DNA from: Calditrichia bacterium
Lineage (GTDB): Bacteria; Calditrichota; Calditrichia; RBG-13-44-9
Reading direction: 5' to 3'
NCBI GenBank assembly: GCA_026991005.1
Contig: JALXCH010000394.1
Span: 1 to 16,062, forward strand
DNA: 16,062 bases
The position numbers and the translations under genes were made by a program. Positions within the stretch are counted from its first letter, which is position 1. Every line of letters starts with the position of its first letter. This document shows, one piece after another, positions 1-5,166 of the stretch. The notes below the pieces were generated by a model. That model saw only the letters and a list, made by a program, of their open reading frames with translations, was not told the origin of the DNA and ran no database searches.

Positions 1-758
1 AGAGCAGTGTGGACGAAAGATTTTTAAAGCGCAACCGCAAAACATACATCCGGGTGCTGTTCCTGTTGGGCAAAGTGTTACTGGCATTAAAAGAATACCA
101 GAAGGCTTATTCCCTATTTTGCAGCGTATTGGAACTGGACGATCGCCGCTATATCGACCGGGAACATAAACTGTACGAACTGGCCAAAGCCCAGACGCAT
201 TTAGGGGAATACTCCGCCGCGCTGAAATCGCTGGAGCAAGCTCTGCATCCTCGTTTTCCGCAGCCGTACATGCTGGATTTGCAGGGGCGCATTTACCACC
301 GGATGGGCGAATATCAAAAGGCACTGGCGAGCTACAACAGAGCACTCCGATTCCGACAATTCGATTACATCCTGATGGATCGGGCGCAAACGCATCTGGC
401 CATGGGAAAGGTGAATCGGGCGGTGGACGATTTGCACTGGGCACTAAAACGCAGCCGGAAAAGCAAACACAAAATTTTGCTGGAACTGGGCAAGATTGAA
501 CTGGAGCGCAATCATTTAAGCGAGGCGGGACACTACTTCCGTACCGCCATCCAGCAAAAGCTACAGCAATACGGAAGCGATTACGCCGAAGCCCATTATC
601 TGCTGGTGTTCTACCATTTGAAAAACGGCGAGCGAGAAAAAGCGCGGGAGGAATTGCAGACTGCGCTGGAACTGAACCCTCATCTGGAGTGGGATCGCAA
701 ATTAACACATCTGTTGCATACCCGGGTGAATTCGGAAGAGGAAACCGTGCCCTTTTAA
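1..758 (+). CDS. TPR-repeat protein, open at the left window edge
   Basis: The reading frame is open to the left edge and has no stop before the first GTG (base 9), so the true start probably lies outside; the visible part is about 251 residues. It consists almost wholly of helix-turn-helix TPR units, about six of them. Recognisable units include LGEYSAALKSLEQALHP, MGEYQKALASYNRALRF, NGEREKAREELQTALELNP and the first visible one around KEYQKAYSLF. No signal peptide, membrane segment or catalytic motif is visible in this part. TPR arrays are protein-protein interaction scaffolds, so no specific function can be given. It lies 166 bases upstream of the CRISPR-linked polymerase gene on the same strand. 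Co-transcription is possible, but the long gap with an inverted repeat makes it uncertain. The C-terminus is short and polar and ends at a TAA. Confidence 0.85.
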   Translation, partial: SSVDERFLKRNRKTYIRVLFLLGKVLLALKEYQKAYSLFCSVLELDDRRYIDREHKLYELAKAQTHLGEYSAALKSLEQALHPRFPQPYMLDLQGRIYHRMGEYQKALASYNRALRFRQFDYILMDRAQTHLAMGKVNRAVDDLHWALKRSRKSKHKILLELGKIELERNHLSEAGHYFRTAIQQKLQQYGSDYAEAHYLLVFYHLKNGEREKAREELQTALELNPHLEWDRKLTHLLHTRVNSEEETVPF

Positions 759-790
759 TTCCCGGTAAGGAGTAACCTTCACCCGGTAGC

Positions 791-849
791 GGGGAGAAGC
801 GGACGGTTTTGGTTCATTGAGAAGAATAAAATCGCTCCCTCTTCTCCCC
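791..849. repeat. Inverted repeat in the gap before the polymerase gene
   Basis: GGGGAGAAG (791-799) and CTTCTCCCC (841-849) are perfect 9-base inverted arms around a 41-base loop. A second, imperfect pair (CGGACGGTT inside, AACCGTTCCG just outside) accompanies them. There is no T-run after the right arm, so it is not an obvious intrinsic terminator. It could be an RNA structure in the 5' leader of the polymerase-cas1-cas2 transcript or an operator. The rest of 759-924 shows no convincing promoter. Confidence 0.4.
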
Positions 850-912
850 AACCGTTCCGGTACGAAGGAAAATTTTGCAGGGTGTGCAGGATAGTTTCTT
901 CATAAAAAAAAG

Positions 913-920
913 AAAGGAGG
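913..920 (+). promoter_or_regulatory. Ribosome binding site that fixes the GTG start of the polymerase
   Basis: AAAGGAGG lies four bases upstream of the GTG at 925. An in-frame TAG at 892 rules out any start further upstream than that, and no better start codon lies between. The GTG at 925 is therefore the preferred start despite being a non-ATG codon. Confidence 0.7.
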
Positions 921-924
921 AGAG

Positions 925-2364
925 GTGTTCGACCGGATTATTTACCAGATTGAACAGGCCACCGAGCATGAACAACAACTGGCGTTGCTGGCGGAACTGG
1001 AACAGGCGCTGATGGAAGAGGATGCCTCCCGGCGTCGTCTGGTCAAATCGTTGCTTTACCACCGGAACTGGTACATTCGCCGGGAAGCCGCTTTTCTGGT
1101 GGATCGTTTTGGAATTCCCCTCAACGCCCGGGAGCAATTGCAGTTTGCCTACGCGCTCCAGAATTTTACCTTTTTGCGGAAGCGGATGGAAGAGGGGGAT
1201 GCCGATGCGCGCCAGCTTCTTTTTTCCGCCTGCGGCGATGCCGCACCGCGCTTCCGTACCCGCGTGCTGGCTTACCTGCGGCTGGAGGATTGTCGCACGC
1301 CCCGGGAAGAGGTGTGGTTACACTACGCAGCGGGGGACTATGTGACCCTCATGGAACTGGGCAGCGCCAGCGACTACCGGGAAGCGGTGATCTCCGTGCT
1401 GCAACACGGATTGCACCAGCCGGACAATCCCACCTACCACCGCAAACAGTGTGCCTTTGCCCTGGAGCAGATACGGGCCATGGATAATGCCCGGGAAGCC
1501 ATTGAAGAGATTCTGGCGGATGATTCCCGGCGTGCAGCCGATTTTTCCGGAGAGGAACAGACTCCCCTGCCCCCACCCAGCCTGAACCCCCTGGAGCAAA
1601 TGCTCCACGCGCTGCGCCAGCAGGGTGTTTATGTGGATGGCAGGCGACTCTTTCCGGAAGTGCAGGTGGGTACCGTAACCGGACGGATTACCTACAAAAA
1701 TCCGCCCCTGCAAACCTGGAGTAAAGAGGAGCGCCAGCAACGCATCCAGCCCTTTCCGGGCGAAGTGCTTTTGCAATTCGATTACCAGTGCATTGAACCG
1801 CGCATCCTGTTGCACTTTTTACTGCAACGTTTCCTCATCAGCACGGAGGATATTCCTGAAGGCGACATCTACCTGGCCATTTCCCCTTCCAACCGTGGGG
1901 CAGGCAAGGAATGGTTGAATGCGGTGATCAACGGAGGGGGCTACCGTTACCATCAGAATCTCAATCCCCTGCAGCAGCGGCTGTGGGAGGCCATCCGGGA
2001 ATTACGGGTAGAATTTACCGAGGAGGCCGAGCGCGAGGGAGCGGTGGTTATTCCCGGCGGGCGGCGTATCCCCTTACCCGAGGGAGAGCGCAACCGCAGC
2101 GGACGCATCATGAATCGCTACATTCAGGGTACTGCCAGCGAGGTACTGAATACCGCCGCCAGCCAGCTCTATCTGCAATTTGTGCAGGAAATGCTACCGG
2201 CGCGTGTTTATTTTTTATTGTTCGATGAAATCTGGGTCAGCTGCGCCCCGGAAGTTCAGGCAACGGTGAGCCAGATGTGCCGCCAGGAGATGGAGCGCGT
2301 GGGACAGGAACTGGGCTTGTTAGTGCCGTTATTAGTGCGCGAAAAAAAGGAGGAGGGAGAATGA
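925..2364 (+). CDS. CRISPR-linked family A (Pol I-like) DNA polymerase with helical N-terminal domain
   Basis: A 479-residue protein whose C-terminal half (about 245-475) is a family A polymerase core. Visible motifs, with E. coli Pol I equivalents, are: TGR 252-254 followed by NPPLQ (R254 = R668); motif A DYQCIEPR at 286-293 (D286 = D705, E291 = steric-gate E710); motif B R324-xxx-K328 (= R754, K758); N397-xxx-Q401-GTAS (= N845, Q849); and motif C with D434-E435 (= D882, E883). The two catalytic aspartates are kept, so activity is plausible. Differences: N332 and N336 replace O-helix F762 and Y766, and F433 replaces H881. Residues 1-240 are helical and HEAT-like, for example around 36-62. 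I see no 5' nuclease or 3'-5' exonuclease motif, and the protein is about half the length of Pol I. The stop overlaps the cas1 start (ATGA), so translation is probably coupled. A role in making, repairing or gap-filling spacer DNA is inferred from context; the polymerase family call is firm. Confidence 0.88.
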   Translation: MFDRIIYQIEQATEHEQQLALLAELEQALMEEDASRRRLVKSLLYHRNWYIRREAAFLVDRFGIPLNAREQLQFAYALQNFTFLRKRMEEGDADARQLLFSACGDAAPRFRTRVLAYLRLEDCRTPREEVWLHYAAGDYVTLMELGSASDYREAVISVLQHGLHQPDNPTYHRKQCAFALEQIRAMDNAREAIEEILADDSRRAADFSGEEQTPLPPPSLNPLEQMLHALRQQGVYVDGRRLFPEVQVGTVTGRITYKNPPLQTWSKEERQQRIQPFPGEVLLQFDYQCIEPRILLHFLLQRFLISTEDIPEGDIYLAISPSNRGAGKEWLNAVINGGGYRYHQNLNPLQQRLWEAIRELRVEFTEEAEREGAVVIPGGRRIPLPEGERNRSGRIMNRYIQGTASEVLNTAASQLYLQFVQEMLPARVYFLLFDEIWVSCAPEVQATVSQMCRQEMERVGQELGLLVPLLVREKKEEGE

Positions 2365-3338
2365 GCATCCTGTTTATCACCGAACAGGGCAGTCGCCTGG
2401 TGAAAAATGGATACAGCTTGATTGTTAAAAAGGACAACCAGCGCGTGTTTCTTTACCCGCTGGAACAAATCACCCAGCTGGTACTGGTGGGTCGGGTGGA
2501 GATGACCAGTGGTCTGTTAGGTTACCTGATGCAGCGGGGCATCGATACCGTATTCCTGCGCACGGATGGGAAGTTTAAAGGGCGGGTCAGTGGGGCTACC
2601 GGTAAGAACATTCTCCTGCGGGAAAAACAATTCCGGCTGCGGGAGCAGTCCGATTGGGTTCTGGATTTTTCCCGGAGTATTGTGGCGGCCAAAATTCGCA
2701 ACACCGCTTATTTTTTACGAAGAGCCTCCCACGGCACCTGGGAAGAGCTGCGGGAACGAATTCAGAATGCTCTGGTGAGTGTGGAAAGGGCTTCTAATTT
2801 AGAGCAATTGCTGGGTCTGGAGGGCGGGTTCTCCAACCTTTATTTCGGGCGCTTCTCCCGCCTGTTGAAACACGATTTTGGATTCCGCAAACGGGTGAAA
2901 CATCCGCCCACCGATCCGGTGAACATCCTGTTAAGCCTGGGATACACCCTGCTGTTTAATACTTTGTACGGATTGGTAGAGGCGGCGGGATTTGATCCCT
3001 ATGCCGGAATTTATCATCAAACCAGCTACGGACACGCCGCTCTGGTTTCGGATTTGATGGAGCCCTATCGGGCGGTGGTTATCGATCAGCTGGTGGTCCA
3101 ACTCATCAACAACGAGACCATTAAGGAAAAAGATTTTCAGCAGGAAGAGAAGCAGGTTAAAATAACTCCCGAGGGATTACGTCTGTTTGTTCAGGGCTAT
3201 CGCAATCGTTTATTTGCCCGGCAAAAAGGGCGCAAAGGGCGGCACAATTTCTGGCAATACTTACAGAAAGAAGTCTGGAGCTTACAAAAATACATCATGG
3301 AGGAACAAAATGAATATCGTCCCACCCTTTTCCGATAA
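2361..3338 (+). CDS. cas1: CRISPR-associated endonuclease/integrase Cas1
   Basis: Cas1 forms the Cas1-Cas2 integrase that inserts new spacers at the leader end of the array. The 325-residue length is normal for the family. The N-terminal beta domain (about 1-85) is followed by the all-helical catalytic domain. The expected metal ligands are present: E154 in LLGLEGGFSNLYF, H219 in GIYHQ, and D231 with E234 in DLMEPYR. The H-to-D and H-to-E spacing (12 and 15) is that of typical Cas1. The start is the ATG at 2361, with AGGAGGGAG a few bases upstream and a 4-base overlap with the polymerase stop; a longer in-frame extension to 2277 exists but lies inside the polymerase gene. Cas1 and cas2 overlap by 29 bases, so the three genes should be expressed together. 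It is not fused to a reverse transcriptase, primase or Cas4. The subtype cannot be set from this gene alone. Confidence 0.97.
   Translation: MSILFITEQGSRLVKNGYSLIVKKDNQRVFLYPLEQITQLVLVGRVEMTSGLLGYLMQRGIDTVFLRTDGKFKGRVSGATGKNILLREKQFRLREQSDWVLDFSRSIVAAKIRNTAYFLRRASHGTWEELRERIQNALVSVERASNLEQLLGLEGGFSNLYFGRFSRLLKHDFGFRKRVKHPPTDPVNILLSLGYTLLFNTLYGLVEAAGFDPYAGIYHQTSYGHAALVSDLMEPYRAVVIDQLVVQLINNETIKEKDFQQEEKQVKITPEGLRLFVQGYRNRLFARQKGRKGRHNFWQYLQKEVWSLQKYIMEEQNEYRPTLFR
3299..3303 (+). promoter_or_regulatory. Ribosome binding site that fixes the cas2 start inside cas1
   Basis: GGAGG lies six bases before the ATG at 3310 and within the last codons of cas1. This supports the internal ATG over the longer open frame that reaches back to 3187. 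Confidence 0.75.
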
Positions 3339-3615
3339 AAAATTTTACCTGGTCTGCTACGATATTGTAGAAGACCGGCGGCGCAACCGGGTGATGAAGC
3401 TGCTCAAGGGGTACGGGTTTCACGTTCAGAAGAGCGTATTTGAATGTTACCTGAGTGCTACCCAGTTAGAGCGGTTAAGCAAACGATTATCCCGGGAGGT
3501 GGATGTGAAGACCGACAGTGTTCGCATTTACCCCATGACGCTGCAATCGGTTCGTCAGGTTCAGATTATTGGGATAGGCGAAGTAAACCAGCAAGCAGAT
3601 CTGGTGGTATTGTAA
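3310..3615 (+). CDS. cas2: CRISPR-associated protein Cas2
   Basis: Cas2 is the dimeric core around which two Cas1 dimers assemble to form the spacer integrase. The 101-residue product has the family's ferredoxin-like signature: a first strand ending FYLVCYDI with D18, then the basic helix EDRRRNRVMKLLKGYG and the hallmark VQKSVFEC (39-46). The size is typical of stand-alone Cas2. No DnaQ/DEDDh exonuclease domain is fused to it, so prespacer trimming would have to come from another protein. The gene starts within cas1, with its own GGAGG, and ends 330 bases before the first CRISPR repeat. The C-terminal strand (IIGIGEVNQQADLVVL) looks complete. Confidence 0.96.
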   Translation: MNIVPPFSDKKFYLVCYDIVEDRRRNRVMKLLKGYGFHVQKSVFECYLSATQLERLSKRLSREVDVKTDSVRIYPMTLQSVRQVQIIGIGEVNQQADLVVL

Positions 3616-3680
3616 GTTCTCTGAAAGCAATTATGAGAGATGTTATGGGGGAATATGGGGAAAAATTTTTAGTTGCTGTG

Positions 3681-3705
3681 GCAAGAAATTTCTTGCTTTT
3701 ATTTT
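3681..3705 (+). terminator. Possible terminator of the cas operon, overlapping the array promoter
   Basis: GCAAGAAATTTCTTGC (3681-3696) is a perfect 16-base palindrome followed by TTTTATTTTT. As RNA this gives a 5-6 bp stem with a small A/U loop and a U-rich tail, so termination would be weak to moderate. The right arm also contains the first four bases of the candidate -35 box (TTGCTT). It could equally be an operator for the array promoter. Confidence 0.45.
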
Positions 3706-3721
3706 TGTAATTTCTTATAAT
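3693..3721 (+). promoter_or_regulatory. Array promoter in the leader
   Basis: TTGCTT (3693-3698) and a perfect TATAAT (3716-3721) are separated by exactly 17 bases. This is the best sigma-70-type promoter in the window. Transcription would start near 3728 and run through about 218 bases of leader into the array, making the pre-crRNA. Confidence 0.65.
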
Positions 3722-3734
3722 ACAACAAGATAAA

Positions 3735-3910
3735 AGGGGTACTTGCGAAATTAATCGGGCGTAAACGTGCGCTGAAGAAAAAGTTCAGGAAAAACAATGA
3801 CTTACGAAATTTTTCTCTACGCACATATAAAAACAACAACTTACGTGCGATTTTCTCATTTTGAGACGGTAAAAAGGGGTGAAAATTGGGTTAATTTCGC
3901 AAATGCCCCT
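3735..3910. repeat. Long-range inverted repeat in the leader
   Basis: The arm at 3735-3754 (AGGGGTACTTGCGAAATTAA) is the reverse complement of 3891-3910 at 18 of 20 positions, with 136 bases between. Both arms lie downstream of the promoter, so the transcript could fold into a long stem just before the first repeat. Confidence 0.6.
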
Positions 3911-3945
3911 GTAGCTTATGGAATAGCGTAGGTTACAAGGGGACT

Positions 3946-4466
3946 GTCTGAATAGCCCCGCAAATCAGAGGGGATTGAGACATATTATCGTCTCTTCTGT
4001 TATTCAATTTTTGAAAGTCTGAATAGCCCCGCAAATCAGAGGGGATTGAGACTTCTCCACCCCCGGTGACTATGAAAGTCCCCGGGGTGGTTGTCTGAAT
4101 AGCCCCGCAAATCAGAGGGGATTGAGACTAGAATAATCTGCCAACAATAATCCAATTAGTATTCCAATAGTCTGAATAGCCCCGCAAATCAGAGGGGATT
4201 GAGACTTTATTCTGCACGGAACGGATACTTCTGGCTCGGCAGAATGTCTGAATAGCCCCGCAAATCAGAGGGGATTGAGACACGATAGCAACGTCATAGG
4301 ACGTGCATACGCGACGGTCCGTCTGAATAGCCCCGCAAATCAGAGGGGATTGAGACCAGGCCGTCCCCCTCACCGTCGGGCACAGAGACTAAAGTCTGAA
4401 TAGCCCCGCAAATCACCCCGTAAAACGGGGTTTCGTACATCCCTGTACTTAAGAGGGGATTGAGAA
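3946..4466 (+). CRISPR. CRISPR array, seven repeats and six spacers
   Basis: Repeats are 36 bases; they begin GTCTGAATAGCCCCGC and end GAGGGGATTGAGAC. Repeat starts are 3946, 4017, 4093, 4170, 4246, 4321 and 4394. The first six copies are identical by eye. Spacers are 35, 40, 41, 40, 39 and 37 bases long. The repeat ends form GTCT/AGAC inverted termini, and CCCC/GGGG can pair inside. The 3' eight bases, ATTGAGAC, resemble the common ATTGAAAC crRNA handle of type I and III systems, so transcription is most likely on the + strand, in line with the cas genes. The seventh repeat is interrupted by a 37-base insert and ends in A instead of C, as expected of the old, leader-distal end. The subtype cannot be set because no effector gene is present. 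Confidence 0.97.
4416..4452. mobile_element. 37-base two-hairpin insert inside the last CRISPR repeat
   Basis: The last repeat reads normally up to ...GCAAATCA (4415), then carries 37 extra bases, then resumes at GAGGGGATTGAGA (4453). The insert holds two perfect hairpins: CCCCGT-AAA-ACGGGG and GTACA-TCCC-TGTAC. It has no coding capacity. It looks like a REP- or MITE-like palindromic unit, but no target-site duplication or transposase is visible, so mobility is inferred. Confidence 0.55.
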
Positions 4467-4484
4467 GAGATACTGAGATGGAGG

Positions 4485-4571
4485 TAGCCTTCCGGCCAGG
4501 GATGGCCGGAATCCCGAGAGGCCTGGGAAGGCCGGTAGTAGGGACCGCAATTCATCCCGACGTTTCGGGAT
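4485..4571. repeat. Palindromic intergenic element, copy 1
   Basis: Starts TAGCCTTCCGGCCA and ends with the hairpin TCCCGA-CGTT-TCGGGA. It contains the hairpin TCCGGCCA-GGGA-TGGCCGGA and a third one, GGCCT-GGGA-AGGCC. It matches copy 2 along its whole length, with the stems varying between the two. Confidence 0.65.
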
Positions 4572-4605
4572 TTCGCCCATCCATGGGCTCAATAGGGGAT
4601 TGTGA
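4556..4605. repeat. Second 37-base two-hairpin unit with a decayed CRISPR-repeat end
   Basis: Bases 4556-4592 align without gaps to the insert in the last CRISPR repeat (about 23 of 37 identical, same hairpin layout, both ending CTNAA). They are followed by TAGGGGATTGTGA, close to the GAGGGGATTGAGA that ends the CRISPR repeat. The bases upstream (ACCGCAATTCA) also resemble the CCGCAAATCA of the repeat. It may be a decayed eighth repeat carrying the same insert. Confidence 0.45.
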
Positions 4606-4622
4606 TTAAACGAATTAAAAGA

Positions 4623-4708
4623 TAGCCTTCCGGCCATGGAAGGCCGGAATTCCGAGAGAACGAGAAGGCCGGTTGTCGGGATCGTAATTCCTCCCGACGA
4701 ATCGGGAT
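4623..4708. repeat. Palindromic intergenic element, copy 2
   Basis: Starts TAGCCTTCCGGCCATGG and ends with the hairpin TCCCGA-CGAA-TCGGGA. It shares the order of motifs with copy 1 (TAGCCTTCCGGCC, GGCCGGAATNCCGAGAG, GAAGGCCGG, AATTC, TCCCGACG, TCGGGAT). The right end runs directly into the 21-base tandem repeat. Confidence 0.65.
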
Positions 4709-4765
4709 TTTATCCCAACGTATCTGGATTACTTGCCGACGAATCGGGATTACGTCCCGACAGAA
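4695..4765. repeat. 21-base tandem repeat
   Basis: Three full units begin at 4695, 4716 and 4737, with a partial fourth at 4758. The consensus is close to CGACGAATCGGGATTACTTCC; the middle unit is the most diverged. Each unit carries part of the TCCCGACGAATCGGGA palindrome, so the tract probably grew from the end of the element before it. Confidence 0.65.
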
Positions 4766-4822
4766 TAAAAAAAAACGCAGCGCACGCAGCGAGCGCAATG
4801 ATTAATTGTTGGAACAGCTTTT

Positions 4823-5076
4823 AATTTAACCAGAGGGATCAGTATTCTATCTTGACAGATTGGGGTTTCGACAATTATTGGGCGCAGGCTAAAGCCTGCG
4901 GCTACCGTGTAATAAAATTTAAGAATTGTAATTTTTTAAGTTACGGTGATTAAGGCAGGATTATGGCTTTTCCCATTCGTGCTCATTCGTGTTATTCGTG
5001 GTAGTAAAAATATCCCCTGAAGTTAATCCATTCATCCATTACCAGATTAACACCCAGACGGGGATGTTGGATTCAA
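4823..5076. other. Non-coding stretch with two short intergenic repeat motifs
   Basis: No gene is visible. At 4883-4900 there is an 8 bp hairpin, CGCAGGCT-AA-AGCCTGCG, followed by GCTACC. At 4975-5001 the motif ATTCGTG occurs three times at short, uneven spacing (CATTCGTGCTCATTCGTG then TTATTCGTGG). Both look like dispersed intergenic repeats. Nothing else stands out before the transporter's terminator. Confidence 0.5.
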
Positions 5077-5108
5077 ATAAAAAAGGAACCGGTTTCATGC
5101 GGTTCCTT
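5077..5108 (-). terminator. Intrinsic terminator of the peptide transporter gene
   Basis: On the - strand, AAGGAACCG, an 8-base loop and CGGTTCCTT form a perfect 9 bp stem, followed by TTTTTTATTTG. It lies about 60 bases past the transporter's stop codon. Confidence 0.85.
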
Positions 5109-5166
5109 CACTTTATTCAAGATTAATTTATTTTAACTAACAGGGGAACACTTTTAAAGAAAGCGC

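Larger units (their letters stand above)
3616..3945 (+). other. CRISPR leader region
   Basis: This 330-base AT-rich non-coding stretch joins cas2 to the first repeat. It holds a 16-base palindrome, a near-consensus promoter, a long 20-base inverted repeat, and two related direct repeats (3800-3817 and 3839-3857, both starting ACTTACG and ending TTTTCTC, 39 bases apart). Next to repeat 1 is a short imperfect inverted pair, CCCCTGTA (3906-3913) and TACAAGGGG (3934-3942). That the leader is at this end is supported by the intact repeats here, the degenerate last repeat at the far end, and the ATTGAGAC 3' end of the repeat, which resembles the usual 5' handle of crRNAs. A 25-codon frame at 3633-3710 has no good ribosome site and is not called. 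Confidence 0.8.
4467..4822. other. Gene-free block of palindromic repeats beyond the array
   Basis: No frame here looks like a real protein; the short open frames on both strands are made of repeat sequence. The block contains two copies of an approximately 87-base palindromic element, a second copy of the 37-base two-hairpin structure, and a 21-base tandem repeat, each listed separately. It ends near an A-run (4766-4775). Confidence 0.75.

Noticed and set aside
2277..2360. Longer N-terminus for Cas1
   Set aside because: The extra 28 residues lie inside the polymerase gene, are unlike Cas1, and the ATG at 2361 has an excellent ribosome site.
925..2364. The polymerase as a broken remnant of housekeeping polA
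   Set aside because: Both catalytic aspartates, the steric gate, and the TGR and QGTA motifs are intact, the frame is whole, and it is tightly coupled to cas1, so a specialised gene is more likely than a pseudogene.
925..2364. The polymerase as a CRISPR-linked reverse transcriptase of the group II intron type
   Set aside because: No YADD or YxDD motif; motifs A, B and C follow the family A polymerase pattern.
3187..3309. Longer N-terminus for Cas2
   Set aside because: The extension overlaps cas1 deeply and is unlike Cas2; GGAGG before 3310 fixes the start.
3633..3710. 25-codon frame starting MRDVMGEYG in the leader
   Set aside because: No good ribosome site, and its end overlaps the palindrome and promoter; more likely chance.
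4128..4373. Open frame of 81 codons on the - strand within the array
   Set aside because: It is the reverse translation of CRISPR repeats (QSPLICGAIQT repeated), not a gene.
4370..4824. Several open frames of 60-70 codons on both strands beyond the array
   Set aside because: They consist of palindromic repeat sequence, overlap one another, and have no ribosome sites or family features.
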